Source: Gliomastix tumulicola (lineage: Eukaryota; Ascomycota; Sordariomycetes; Hypocreales; Bionectriaceae). From it: a stretch of 64,000 nucleotides of DNA. The stretch covers positions 1,612,001-1,676,000 of the forward strand of contig BCHX01000004.1 of assembly GCA_001599755.1 (NCBI GenBank). The letters run 5' to 3'. Position 1 is the stretch's first letter. Each line of letters opens with the position of its first letter. Below the pieces are notes generated by a model, which searched no databases, was not told where the DNA came from, and saw only the letters and a list, made by a program, of their open reading frames with translations. Made by a program: the position numbers and the translations under genes. This document shows, one piece after another, positions 1 to 11,300 of this stretch.

Positions 1-1155
1 CTGCAGGGACTGGCACGGGAAGTCAGTCACCGAGGCGGCTAATCCATGGGAGGATTCAAGCCACCTGCGGGAAGGCGACCGGAAAGGAGGCGCTAGTAAG
101 ACTGACCGACACCGTCTTCATCTCCCGCGGGCTTCACTGCCGGAGGTGGTGTGATGTGGGTGATGAGAGTGGTGAGGGTGATGATGGCGATACGGAAGAT
201 GGCCGGGTTGGGTTGGCAACCCTATTTACGATGCAGCCATCTCGACTCCCTTTTGCCTGAACTCAATCACTTTACCTGCTGCTGTCGTACCGAGATGAAG
301 ATTCTTCACGGCTCGAGTGCAGAAAGCGACGTCGTTGGCCCTAGGCAAGGATCAGCTGCAGGGGTCCATGATCCTGCATACAAATGCCTGCCTGCAAGCC
401 CACACCCCCATCTCGATTCTTCGATGCCCCCCCAGGGCCTTTCTCTCTTGAAGATTCTTCATCCTGGTATGCCTGGCATGTGTCCGTCGCAATTGAGCCG
501 AGGGATCGTCCCCCCCAAGAGCCGGCATTACGGGGGGGCACGGCCTGTGATAGTGAAGCAAAAAAAAAGGGGGGGGGGGGGGGGGGGATGTGATAGAGCA
601 AACGGGAGGGTCGCTTCACCGGCCAACAGTGCCTGCCTGTCACTCACCATTAGCACTGCGACTCTGTGATAGATGGCCCTTGTCTTGCTAAGCGGCAACG
701 CGGCAGAACAGACCCTGTCGGATCTAAAGTAGCCCCTGACAGCTGGGCCTTGAGACGCTGGACCGGCCTAGCGTGTGTGCTTGCTTGCTGCATGCCGCTC
801 CGACCTGCCCTCTCGTTTACCTAAGGTCCTTCTGTTCAGGCGAGTCCTTTGGGGGGGAGCAGGCGGGCGGGAAAGATAGAGGGAAGGGAGGGCTATATTC
901 TGCGGCCGTTATGGACGTGCTCTGACTGATCACGGCCGAGAAGGGAGAAGCCGGGGTGAGATAGATGTTGGTTCTGCACTTTGCGAGCCTTGTCGGGACG
1001 AGCATCAACGAGGCAACCAGCCAGTCGCCCTTTTCTTTTCTTTTCTTTCCGTTCTCCCCTTTCTGGTTTTTTCTTTTTATCTTCTTCCCATCCTGCTTGT
1101 CCAACCAAACATCGCCTTCGCTTCCCATCGGTCGAGCAAACAACAAACGCCCGCC
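1..1155. other. Upstream intergenic region, no gene seen
   Basis: No ORF here has the C/G-ending codon use of the real genes. The stretch holds an A9G19 homopolymer tract (560-587). Its last 130 bases are a pyrimidine-rich run (about 1023-1110) followed by a CAAACAACAAACG leader, which is the usual look of a strong ascomycete transcription start region for the gene starting at 1156. An ATG at 965 opens an out-of-frame ORF through that start, but it lies upstream of the pyrimidine tract and so is probably not in the mRNA. Confidence 0.6.
560..587. repeat. A9G19 homopolymer tract
   Basis: Nine A (560-568) are followed directly by nineteen G (569-587). It is non-coding and would be length-variable. 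The G run could fold as a G-quadruplex on the + strand. Confidence 0.95.
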
Positions 1156-2506
1156 ATGTCTCTCGACGCCATCCCGTTCCTCTCGCCCGAGGAGCTCGCG
1201 GCCTTCCTCGCCATGCCGGCACACGAAGGGCCCTACAAGGGCTACATCGCGCAGCTCGACAACCCGCCCAACAACGATGGTCTCGCGCACGCCGCCATCG
1301 CCATCTGCACGACGTTTGTCATCCTGTGCTTCATCATCCGCATCTATGCGCGCGTGTTCCGGCTGCGGAAGGTCGAGATCGAGGACGGGCTGATGCTCGT
1401 GGCGTTTGGGTTCCTGGTTGCGTTTCTGTACGAGATGTACCAGATGATGGACCTGACGGGGTTCTTTGTGCACCAGTGGGATATCACGTTTGGGACGCTC
1501 AATGACTTGACATACGTGAGTGTGACACTGTCCTCTGTCTCTCCTCCCTCTCCCCGTCTTGAGTCCCTTCTAACCGTGGCTGGTGCAGATCCTCCACGTC
1601 GGCGGCAGCTGCTACACCGTCACGCTCTCGTGCCTCAAGGCCGCCATCCTCCTCGAATGGTCGCGCGTCTTCGTGCCGCTCGGCTCCCGCACGGCCTTCT
1701 GGTGGATCTGCAACGCCATGGCCCTCGCCCAGGGCGGCTTCATGATCGCGACCGTCGTGGCCATGCAGCTCGGCTGCTCGCCCATCAATCGTAACTGGGA
1801 CTTCACCGTCCAGGGGACGTGCCACTACCCGAAGAAGAACCTCGAGATCGCGACGGCCGCCATCAGCCTGGCCTTTGACGTCGTCATCCTCATCCTGCCG
1901 CAGCGCGTCATCTGGAAGCTGCAGATGTCGGTGCGCCAAAAGGTCAGCGTGAGCGTCATCTTCGGCGTCGGTGTGCTGGCGTGCGTGGCCGCGTGCTTCC
2001 GGCTGGTCGTCACGCTGCGGTACACGGCCTCCACGGACGTCGTCTTCCACGTCGCGCCGCTGGCGCTCTGGACGCTGGCCGAGTGCACCTGCGGCTTCCT
2101 CGTCTTCTGCGTGCCGAGCGCGCCCAAGGCCCTGACGGACACGGGCGTCTTCTCCCGCGTCAAGGCGACGATGCGCTCGTGGAGCGGCATGGGCCCCAGC
2201 AGCGCCAAGAGCGGCGGTTCGGGCAGCGGCGGGCATCTCACGGGCGGCTCGGGCACAGGAAGTCATACGCCTGGCGTCACGTCGCGTGTGCACGCGTCCA
2301 GGGCCAACGACGAGTATCTGCCGATCCAGGACGGCGACGGCGTCGTCCTGGCCAAGTTCAGCGAGTCGACCGAGGAGCTGCGGGCGAAGCACGACGGGGC
2401 CATCATCAAGACTACGCGATTCACGACGAGGGAGGACTTTGTGGATGCGAGCGAGCAGGAGCTAGACGAGCGGCCTTGGAACCGTCGTCATCGGGGAGAT
2501 GTCTAG
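1156..2506 (+). CDS. Fungal rhodopsin-like (SAT4/PTH11-type) integral membrane protein
   Basis: Two exons, 1156-1515 and 1589-2506 (intron 73 nt, GTGAGT...CAG, branch CTAAC), encode 425 aa. Seven hydrophobic segments are visible at roughly residues 44-64, 79-97, 121-143, 157-180, 205-228, 238-262 and 272-295. The loop after the fourth has the family pattern C-x-P...W...G-x-C (about residues 183-198), typical of the fungal rhodopsin-domain family that includes the non-CFEM PTH11-like proteins. There is no N-terminal CFEM cysteine cluster. The cytosolic tail (about 300-425) is Ser/Gly-rich and then acidic. The ATG lies in a good context (CCGCCATGTC). Family members are presumed receptors or transporters of the plasma membrane; the ligand and function are unknown. 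The C-terminal half carries no domain I recognise. Confidence 0.85.
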
Positions 2507-4114
2507 GCCCTTCTTTGCCTCTCTATAGTTGGCAAAGGGAGGTTGGGTTAGACCCTGATGATAGGATATGTATGCTTTATTTCTCTACACTGCTGGAACT
2601 GGATAGGAAAAGGGATGGAATTGGAATACCTGTCTGCTGTCTCGAAGTCTGCATTCTTGCTTGGATGACGGACAGCAGCGCATTCACACGGTTGGGACAC
2701 GGCACGGACACTCATTTAGCCTGTATGTATGTATATAGACACTGTACAAGAGCAGCCGCCAGCGGTCAGCAACGACCCTGAGCTGCCTGCCACTCATTTC
2801 TCTCCCTGTCTCGTCCTCCGGTGAGCACGTCAGTCTTCGCTCTATTAGCCCCTTATACGCGCGCAGACAGGCCGCCCGATCCTCAGGCCTGACTAGCCAG
2901 CTGCTAGCCCTCACATCCTTTCCCGTCCGAGTACTAGCCCTTGCAGCTGATGGAACAACGGTAAAGCTAGGGCCTCGCAGCGAACGTAAGGATAAGACTA
3001 AGGGACGGGAAACCGTATAGGGCAAGCCACTGCCGCCGTCGGAACGAGTTTTTGGCTGCCGAGCGTTGGAGCCGTCTTCTCTTAGGGGGCGGGCTCTAGT
3101 CTCCGGTGTGTGAAGTTTTTCAAGACGTCTGAGATACATGAGGGTGAGAGCTCGTCATCTGGGGGAAAGGGTGAATTGCCGCCGTGTGATTTTCATTTAA
3201 AAAGGGCAAAGAAATTGATACCATGCTTTCAGGGATGGATGCAGAAGAGAACTTTTGTAAAGAATGTAACCCTCATAATGAGGCCTCTCCGGACCCTCGT
3301 CTCCGAGCCCTCGACGAGGTCTTTTTTACGCCCGCGTCGTCCTTCCCCGGTGATCGACAGTCAGCATCAGGGAACAGGGATCACAATTCACAGTGAAGAT
3401 AGCGCCGACTCAGCCCAGTTCAGGGGGTCGCAGCTCGCCGGGCCGACCGCCCCAGGTTCCTGCCAGGGGCTTTTTCCGCCGTTGTTTGGGGGTGCTGGGG
3501 CCCTGTCGGCCGAGAGAGGCCCAGCACTAACAAATTCTTCAGTGGGTGAGTGGGTGAGTGAGCGAGCGAGTGAGTGAGGGTGCTTGGTAATTGAGGTGTG
3601 GTGATTGCCCCTGGAACATGCATTGGATGAGTGCTGGTGTTGCATTCGCAGACTGTGGCCCCGTTTTCTTACAGAAGTCGCATCTGCCTGCTGGGTCATT
3701 TCGTTTTTGGGGACTCTGTGTATTATCTTATGTGTATCTTCCTGGTCAATAGCAGCAGTGAGACGCTCGATGAGGGTTCAGTGAGATTGTCAGGACGGAG
3801 TTGGTGCAGACACCCCGACGCAGTCTCACGCACTGGTTATGCCTGTTATATCATATCATGCGGGGTCGTTTGGACTGTTATCGTCGACAAGTTGCATTTA
3901 TAATCGTGGTTTTGGTGAATGTGGCTATCGTAGCATCTTCACTCGTCCAACTGTATACTCACTCAGTGACGGTCGCACCATCTCATCTTGAGATAGACAT
4001 CTCACTCACCCACCACCCATCTCATACCATATCAATTCATGAGCCTCTCTCATCTCCTCTCATTCCATCTTACCTCACTTAAGTTCATATGAGCATCTCT
4101 CACGTCCTCTCACC
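2507..4114. other. Intergenic region between membrane protein and P450
   Basis: No credible gene. It holds a GAGT/GGGT-type tandem repeat (3541-3580). The last 100 bases are a CT-rich leader with two short upstream ORFs, listed separately. Confidence 0.6.
3541..3580. repeat. Degenerate (GAGT)n/(GAGC)n tandem repeat
   Basis: About ten units of a 4-base repeat with GTGAGTGG and GCGA interruptions. Non-coding microsatellite. Confidence 0.8.
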
Positions 4115-4118
4115 ATGA
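4039..4118 (+). promoter_or_regulatory. Two chained upstream ORFs in the P450 leader
   Basis: uORF1 runs 4039-4092 (17 codons plus TGA). uORF2 starts at 4089, sharing ATGA with the uORF1 stop, and ends at 4118 (9 codons plus TGA), where its TGA overlaps the P450 start codon at 4115 by another ATGA. The two uORF starts sit in imperfect 24-base direct repeats (4039-4062 and 4089-4112, 21/24 identical). As a result the peptides begin alike (MSLSHLLS and MSISHVLS). Whether the transcript begins upstream of 4039 is not known. Confidence 0.6.
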
Positions 4119-5818
4119 TCCTCGCCATCCTCCAATACGCTGCCGCCCTCCTCACCACCTACGTAACTGCCCTCTCTCTCCCCGTCCATCTACAACTCCC
4201 ACTAACAAAGTCTCTCAGCTCCTCCTCCTCCTCAGCTACCGCCTGTTCCTCCACCCGCTCGCCCCCTACCCAGGGCCTCTCCTCGCCCGCCTCACCGACG
4301 CCTACGGCGCCTACCACGCCCTCTCCGGCCGTCACCACCTCGCCACGCGCGCCAATCTCGCCCGCTACGGCCCCGTCTACCGTCACGGGCCCAACCGTCT
4401 CGTCTTCTCGTCGCCGCACGCGTTCCACGACATCTACGAGTCGGACCGCGTCGTCAAGTCGGACGTCTACCTCGCCACCCTCGGCTACACGGGCACCATC
4501 AATGTCTTCTCCGCCATCCACAGGTCCGTCCACCGCCCGCGGCGCCAGATGGCCGGCGCCGCGCTGACGGACCGCGCCATGCGCAAGTTCGAGCCGACCA
4601 TGCTCGCCGAGATCGCCGTCTTCCTCCGCCAGCTGTTGGAGTCGACATCAGCGAAGAGCAGCGTGAACCTGAGCGAGGGCTGCCGCCGTCTGGGCATCGA
4701 TGTCAGCACCCGCCTCGCCTTCGGCTACCCGCTCGCGACGCAGACGGACGCCAAAAACCGGTTCCTCCAGCAGGGCATCACGGCCGCCAACGCGCACAAC
4801 AACGTGCTGCTGCAGTGGCCGTTCCTCAACGCGCATCTCTTCGCCGCGCCGCTGCACGTGCTGACGACGGGCCCGCGGAACGAGGCCATGGGGTTCGTGC
4901 AGGGGATGATCGAGGAGCGGCTGCGGCGGAGGGAGGAGGGGAAGGAGGAGGACGGGGATGGGGACGATTACTTTGCGCAGATTGTCGATCAGCTGCCGAG
5001 GGAGACGGATCTGAGGAAGAGTGATCTCTGGAGCGAGGCGCTGTTCATGATTCCGGCTGGTATGACGACACTCCCTTTTTCTTGAACGTCGAAGTGGTTG
5101 ACATTGACACTGACCTTTGTATGTATATATATATATAGCCGGCGACACCGCAGGATCGACCCTCACAGCCCTCTTCTTCTACCTCTCGCGCTCCGAAACA
5201 GCCTACGCCCGCCTCGCCGCCGAGATCCGCACCAAATTCCACTCCGCCGCCGCCATCGTCCTCGGCCCAACGCTCTCCGGCTGCCGCTACCTCCGCGCCT
5301 GCATCGACGAGACCCTGCGCCTGTCCCCGCCCGTCCTCGGTGCCCTCTGGCGCCAGCAGAGCCCCGACGACAACGTGCCGCTCTTCATCGACGGACACGA
5401 GATCCCCAGGGGTACGCACTTCGCCGCGAGCATATACGCGCTGCACCACGACGAGACGTACTTCCCGGACGCGGAGACGTATAACCCGGAGCGGTGGCTG
5501 GATGAGGATATGGACGAGGATGCGAAGCGTGATATGAACTACGCTTTTGTGCCGTTCTCGTTGGGATATAGAGGCTGCGCGGGGAAGACGATGGCGTACA
5601 TGGAGGTCGGGCTGACGATTGCGCGGACGCTGTGGTACTTTGACTTTGAGAGGGCGTCCGGGGAGGAAGGGAAGCTTGGAGAGGGCGGGATGCCGGATGC
5701 GGAGGAGGGAAGAGAGAGGCCGAGTGAGTTCCAGATGAGGGATGCCTTTACGGCGACACACGAGGGGCCGAGCCTGGTATTTAAGACCAGGGAGGAGTAT
5801 TGGAGAGAGCTGAAGTGA
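4115..5818 (+). CDS. Cytochrome P450 monooxygenase
   Basis: Three exons, 4115-4162, 4219-5059 and 5139-5818, encode 522 aa. The introns are 56 nt (GTAACT...CAG) and 79 nt (GTATGA...TAG). An N-terminal hydrophobic anchor (residues 1-24) and a Pro-rich hinge (PYPGP) place it in the ER membrane, facing the cytosol. The I-helix oxygen-binding motif is AGDTAGST (297-304), the ExxR motif is E354-R357, and the heme loop FSLGYRGCAG (436-445) has C443 as the heme ligand. All hallmark residues are present, so it should be active. It resembles the large fungal group around benzoate monooxygenase and isotrichodermin hydroxylase, but the substrate cannot be told. No polyketide, peptide or terpene synthase lies nearby, so a biosynthetic cluster is unlikely. 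The second intron interrupts the codon just before the I-helix AGDT sequence. Confidence 0.92.
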
Positions 5819-5892
5819 TGGATGGGTATTGTAGGTATTGTAGGTACATGAGGTATTGTACACATCTACATGCATGATGCCCTGGTCCCTTA

Positions 5893-8006
5893 TCAAGGCG
5901 CCTTCTTATCCTCCTCATCGGTTGGCTTATCGTGCCGTGAGTACATGTTCCACTCGAGCGACGTGCTGAAGTCGAGCTTCCTCTTCTCGACTTGTTTCCT
6001 TGTGACTGAGAGCATCGGCTGCGGCAAGCCCATGGACTCGAGGAATGCGACAGCTGCTCTGGTGTCAATGATCATCTCTCACGTGTAGTACGACGGAGAT
6101 ACTTACCATCATTCCACTCCAAATCCTGTCTCCTCCTATCCCACCCCAGCTCATGGGCCATGATATCAACCACTTTCGGTAACGCCTCGAGTGCGGCCTG
6201 GGCATTGAGGAAGCTTAGTCTCGTCCGGCGAGCGAGCACATCCACCGCCGTCTGGGCGTATTCATGCCTTACAGCGTACCGCACTTCACCATCCACGAAG
6301 GGATACAGACCCGCAATGCGCTCCCCTCGGGCCGGGAAGCGCTGGTCCGTCAGACGGCAGAGCGAGGCCACGGTCCAGGCACGGTCGCCGTAAGATTCAG
6401 TGAGGTGCTTGGCCACTTCGGTCTCGACGCCGAAGTGCTGGATGAGGGGGATGAAGAGAGTCCGGCTGAAGCCGTGAGCACCGATGAGACGGACCTTGTG
6501 AGTCTGGCACGTTCCGTCAAGAACCGCCCCGTCGTCAACATCGGCCACCTCACTCCCAGAGACGCGCGGCATTTCAGTGACTGGTCGAGGGGTCAAATTG
6601 AAGGCAGTGACGGCCTCGTCCACGCACTCCTCGGCCATTTGGCGGTAAGTGGTCCACTTGCCGCCAGCACAAGTGAGAAGGCCCGAGGGCGAGATGTCAA
6701 TGAGGTGGTTTCGTACGAGGGACTCGGTGTTCTTAGCCTTGGGATCCTTGACAAGAGGGCGGATACCCGACCAGGCGGCCAGAACATCGCCACGGCGAAC
6801 ATTGAGCTCGGGTGACAAGTACTGGCGGATCTCGTCGAGAATCCAGCTAATAGACTTCTCGTCAGGAAGCGGGTTCTTGGGTATCTCAGGCGAAGGCGAG
6901 TCCGTCGTTCCAGCGATGGTGTTGCCTTGCCATGGGAGAAAGAAGATGACACGGCCATCCGACGTGGACGGGTCGATGAGGCCCATCTTCCCCGGGCTGT
7001 AGTAGCCAGGCAGCACGACATGGACGCCTGAAGATGGTGCAACGATGCTCTTGATTTCTTGGTCGTCCATCTTGCGGATCGAGTCGGCAAAGGGTCCCGT
7101 GCAGTTGATAACACACTTCGCTCGCACCGGGAACTCCTCCCCCTCGTCCTTCTTACCGTCCCTCTCAGCAATGAGATCCCTCACCTTGGCGCCACAAACC
7201 TTACCCTGCTCGTCCTTGAGCAACCCCGTCACCTCAGTGTGATTGGCCACCGTCGCGCCATACAACACCGCCGTCATGGCGATGCTCACGTTCATCCGCG
7301 AGTCATTATGCGCCCCGTCATAGTAAACCAACGCGCCGACGAGATCCGTCTGCTTGAGCATGGGGAACGCCTCGAGCGCCTTGCTCCGCCCGAGAAAGTA
7401 CGATGACTCGATGCCCTCGCTCCCGGCCAGGAAGTCGTAGAACTTAGTCCCCGCCCAGTAGTAGGGCGCCTTCCACCACTTGTCGAGCGGCAGCATGATG
7501 GGCAGCCACGAGCTGAGGTGCGGCGCCGTGTGCAGGAAGTACTTGCGCTCCTTGAGGGCCTCGCGCACGAGCTGGTACTGGCTGTAGTCGAGGTTCCAGA
7601 CGGCCTTCTCGAGGTAGCGCACGCCGCCGTGCACGAGCTTGGTGCTCTTGGAGCTGGTGCCGCTGCTGAAGTCGTCGCGCTCGACGAGGGCGACCTTGAG
7701 GCCGCGCGTCGCCGCGTCGAGGGCCACGCCTGCGCCTGTAGCTCCGCCGCCGACGATGAGCATATCGTATTCGGCGTCGCGGTCGGCACGGCTGCGCAGG
7801 CGCTGGAGCTGCTCGGCGCGGGTCCTCTCACGCGGGAAGCGCGGCAGTCTCAGGGCGCCATCGGGTCCGTAGGTCGGGGGAGGCACGGCGGGGGAGTTGG
7901 AGCCGGGGAAGCTGCGCGGGCGGAGGGATGTGTAGAAGAGGACGCCCGTGCCTGTGCCACCGGCGACGAGGACGCCAGGGAGGACGAGGCGACGCCAGGG
8001 AGGCAT
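5893..8006 (-). CDS. GUT2: Mitochondrial FAD-dependent glycerol-3-phosphate dehydrogenase
   Basis: Two exons on the minus strand, 8006-6107 and 6056-5893, encode 687 aa. The enzyme oxidises glycerol-3-phosphate to dihydroxyacetone phosphate and passes electrons to ubiquinone at the inner mitochondrial membrane. The N-terminus is basic and hydrophobic (MPPWRRLVLPG), which fits a mitochondrial targeting and anchor sequence. The FAD dinucleotide motif GGGATG is at 86-91, followed by the family block around FSSGTSSKSTKLVHGGVRYL. ATG 8006 is chosen because the in-frame codon upstream at 8030 is TTG. The last intron is only 50 nt (GTAAGT...AGAG, branch-like TTGAC). Its acceptor was chosen because it restores the conserved C-terminal run LEWND-AAVAFLESMGLP. 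If unspliced, the protein would end ten residues later. A C-terminal EF-hand, as in animal enzymes, is not seen. Confidence 0.93.
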
Positions 8007-8065
8007 TGTGGCGGCGATGTGCGATGTCAATTGGACCGTTGGTTGGCTGGTCGTGTGGTGTGCCC

Positions 8066-8113
8066 TCAGATCATCCCCACGGGCCGATTGATATTGCGAG
8101 AACGAGAAGTCAT
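8066..8113 (-). promoter_or_regulatory. 15-codon uORF upstream of GUT2
   Basis: ATG at 8113, TGA at 8068-8066, read on the minus strand. It ends 59 bases before the GUT2 ATG. It would only act if the transcript starts upstream of 8113; the CRE at 8186-8197 lies further upstream still. Confidence 0.45.
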
Positions 8114-8185
8114 TGAGGAAAGAAGGGCGAAGCTGGTTCTTTCCTCTTGTTTAGAGCCAAGTTGAGCATGGACCAATTCCGCATC

Positions 8186-8197
8186 AGTGACGTCACT
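8186..8197. promoter_or_regulatory. Palindromic CRE, AGTGACGTCACT
   Basis: A perfect 12-base palindrome with the full TGACGTCA core, 180 bases upstream of the GUT2 start. This is the binding site of Atf1/Sko1-type bZIP factors, which mediate osmotic-stress MAPK responses in ascomycetes. Function here is inferred. Confidence 0.6.
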
Positions 8198-8377
8198 ATC
8201 AACTGTCAACCAACCTCGGCGTTTTAACATCAAATTGACTTTCCACGACTAGCTACTGTATACTAGTACCTAGCTGAGTTGTTAGCGCTTTCACATGTGA
8301 AGAAACAGGCTCAAACAGGGACTGCGAGATTGGTTGTCTCAGGACATGGTATTCATTCATTCATTCACCCATGCCAC

Positions 8378-11300
8378 TCAACTCATCCCCGCCGCCGCTT
8401 CCTGGAGCTCGTCAGCTATCCTGCGAAGATAGAACCCGCCCACGCCGCCAGGCAGCTTCTCGAACCCTTTAATCATCCTCGCAGCCTCGGCCCTTGCCTT
8501 CTCGTACGCCGCCAAATCTCGATTTCCGTAGACATCTCTTCCCGTCGCGTAGGCGCCGCCGTTGTCGTGCTCATCACCAACGAGATCACGGAAGAAGACG
8601 TTGACGGCCACGCTCATCTCGCTCGTTGGTGCTGCCGTGTGCAGCCACGTGCTAGGTATCAGGAGAATATCTCCCGGTGATAGATGCGCCTCGAACGGGT
8701 GGGTGCCGTGCAGTCCGTTGGTATCGAGGGAACGGAAGACATCGACACTCGAGCTGGAGGATCCGGGGGAGAAGGAGAGGTGGGAGACGTCACTCGGCGG
8801 GAAGAGAACCATCCGTCTTGTACCCACGACCTGACTGTAGACATTCGCCATAACCTATGCAAGTCAGTCCTCGCTCACCGCCGGTCGTCGTAGCACAAGG
8901 TAGGAGACTCACATCGTAGTGCAACCACATATTGACCCTCCCTGAGATCCGCAGCACCGAGCTGAACAAGTTGTCTCTAACAAAGCCCATCTCCTCCGGG
9001 AGAGTGAAGTCCCGGGCGAGTCCGGGGAAATCCTCTGCCAGGTTGGCCGGCGCCTCGGCGGGCTTGTCGTGTGATAGAGACCGGAGGTATAACCTGCCGC
9101 CACCGTTTTGGATCCGGTCCACGATGTTCCCGAACGTGTCAGTCACGTACTGAAAGTTCTTAGAGTTGAAGTCCATCTTCTCGCTGTCTTCACGGCATTC
9201 GTGGACGACCACCTACTCAGTTCGTTAGTGACCGTCTCGGTCATCCGATTTGGCATCTTGCCACATACCTGCGTCTCCTTGCCTACCCGCTCGACCAGGC
9301 AGGCAGGTGTCCATTTCTCTAGACAGTCCCCTATATTGAGGCCCTCGATCACCACTGGCTTCCCGTCCCGCAAGAAGCGCCGAAAGTCCTCTCTCGATGT
9401 AAGTCGTACTCTTGAGATGGGTGTGATTGCTGCTTTCGTTTTCGTTCCTACTTCCGCGCAGTTCTGCCGTGACTCTGTTTCGTCCTGAGCCTTGCCGAGA
9501 ACCTTGGGCGACTCTAGGTACTCGCAAGTCCCAGGACCTGAATACGGCGGGTCATAGAAACTACCTCGGCTACCTGGAGGCAGTTCGATGTCCCAAGATC
9601 TTGATTCCCAGTAAGACCCCATCGAGAAGCAAACAGCCCCGCCACCAAAGACAGTGAGCTGCCTCCCTCTCGCCAGCACCGACGAGCCGACCATGAATGG
9701 CCACCCCGTGCTACCTGTTGGAGGAGAATAGGAGCCTAGGTCCCCGACCTGCCCGTCTTCCAGCTGTAGCATAGCAACATGTTGCCCCTGAATTGATGGT
9801 TCATCGCCAACACCGCCGCAAATTGCCACGCTCGATCCCAGGTCGACAACACTTGATCCAAAGACTGACAGTATGGACTGGGCACGATTATCGATTTCCA
9901 TCTTGTTCAGTGCCAGCCTTGGCTGTTCTGCGTCTTTCAATTCGAGCCGCCACCAGTACGCATCACAATTGCGCGTCCCGTCCTGCTTCATCCCTCCGGA
10001 CAGCATACCCTCGAACACGCCATGCTCGACAGCCGACTTGGATGCATTCACCAGGGCCGCGCCAAATACCTGTACGGGCGTCTCGGTCCCCGATATTTGA
10101 CAAGTCATCCAGCCCTTCTCCGGGTGCAAGACAAAGGCATTAGATGATACATCTGCATGGCCTGTCTTGCCTCCCACCACCAGCGCAAGGGACGAGTTCG
10201 GGAGACGCACCGCCGCGTGTCTATACAACGGCTTTGGTAGGTCCCATATCTTGGTCCAGGAGACACGCGGACCTCTCTTGAGGAGCCAGCAATCCGACAT
10301 GGCCTTGGCAGGTGAGCTTCGACCACCGGCAAGGAGAACGCCATGACTTCCAAGATCTGTGGAAGTCGAACACATCCGTGGCAGAGGCCCGGAGAGCGGG
10401 AGTCTCAGGGATGGGCTCTTCGTGTGGCTCAACGCGTAGACGTCGTACGTATCCGACCTTGCGTTCTCACCGAGACCCAGCATATGGACGCCGTAGAGCT
10501 GGCCCTCGACGTTTGAAACAGGTACAGAATTTCCAAATCGGCGTTTCAGAGCTTTGCGTGGAGTAGGGTGAGGCGTAACACTAAGGTTCAGTCCTGGAGG
10601 CCTCAGTTCTTCCCGTGGTGGCCTCTTCTCTGGTTGCCCATTAGGCGAGGGAGCTGCAATAGCGTGTAGCACAAGGTAATGCCTCCCGAACAACATGAGT
10701 TCTTCCCACTCATCGAACGGCTCGACATAATCCAGCGCCCGGCGCTCCTCCGACGAGATGAAATCATCCCCAGACCATGCTTCCCACAAATCCCACAGGT
10801 CTACATGCTGCCAACCGCGAGTGTAGAAGCGCTCACGCTGCGAATCGAGAGTCTGGTAACGATGAACGGACCGCAGCGACGTTTTGAGCTTGTCGAAATG
10901 CGCCAGCATAGTCTTTGCGAAGGGATGATCCGGTCCGGAGGGCAGGAGCTGCTCCAGGAGACAGAACTCGGCTAATCACACGCTTTAGGAACAAGATCGA
11001 TATGTATACTTGAACTGGACTGGGATCACTCACCCTGCCCGATGGAGCTTGCCCAGTGAATCAGCGAGTCGGTAGACTGCGTGTCCATATAAGTGATGGA
11101 CACCTCGGCAACGAACAGGACCTGCGCATCATCGAGGGAGACAAGCGTCTCGAGTGTCTCGCGGAAAGTCTGGAGCTCGCGCAGATCACAGGCCAGCTGG
11201 CAGTACCTGTCGCTCTTCAGAAGGACATGGTCCTTCTCCGTCTCGCTAATTACAGCATCCGGACCTATCAGATCACGGAGCTCCGGCGTCTGGAGTACAA

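Larger units (their letters stand above)
8007..8377. other. GUT2 upstream region and 3' end of TYW4
   Basis: This 370-base gap must hold the GUT2 promoter and the region upstream of it towards the TYW4 stop. It contains a CRE palindrome, a CCAAT box (8173-8177) and a short uORF, but no other gene. Confidence 0.7.

Noticed and set aside
4163..4600. Separate Ser/Thr-rich protein starting at 4115 without splicing
   Set aside because: Reading through the 56-nt intron shifts frame into low-complexity sequence; splicing restores a full-length P450.
8007..8030. Longer N-terminus for GUT2
   Set aside because: The extra eight codons begin with TTG; the first in-frame ATG is at 8006.
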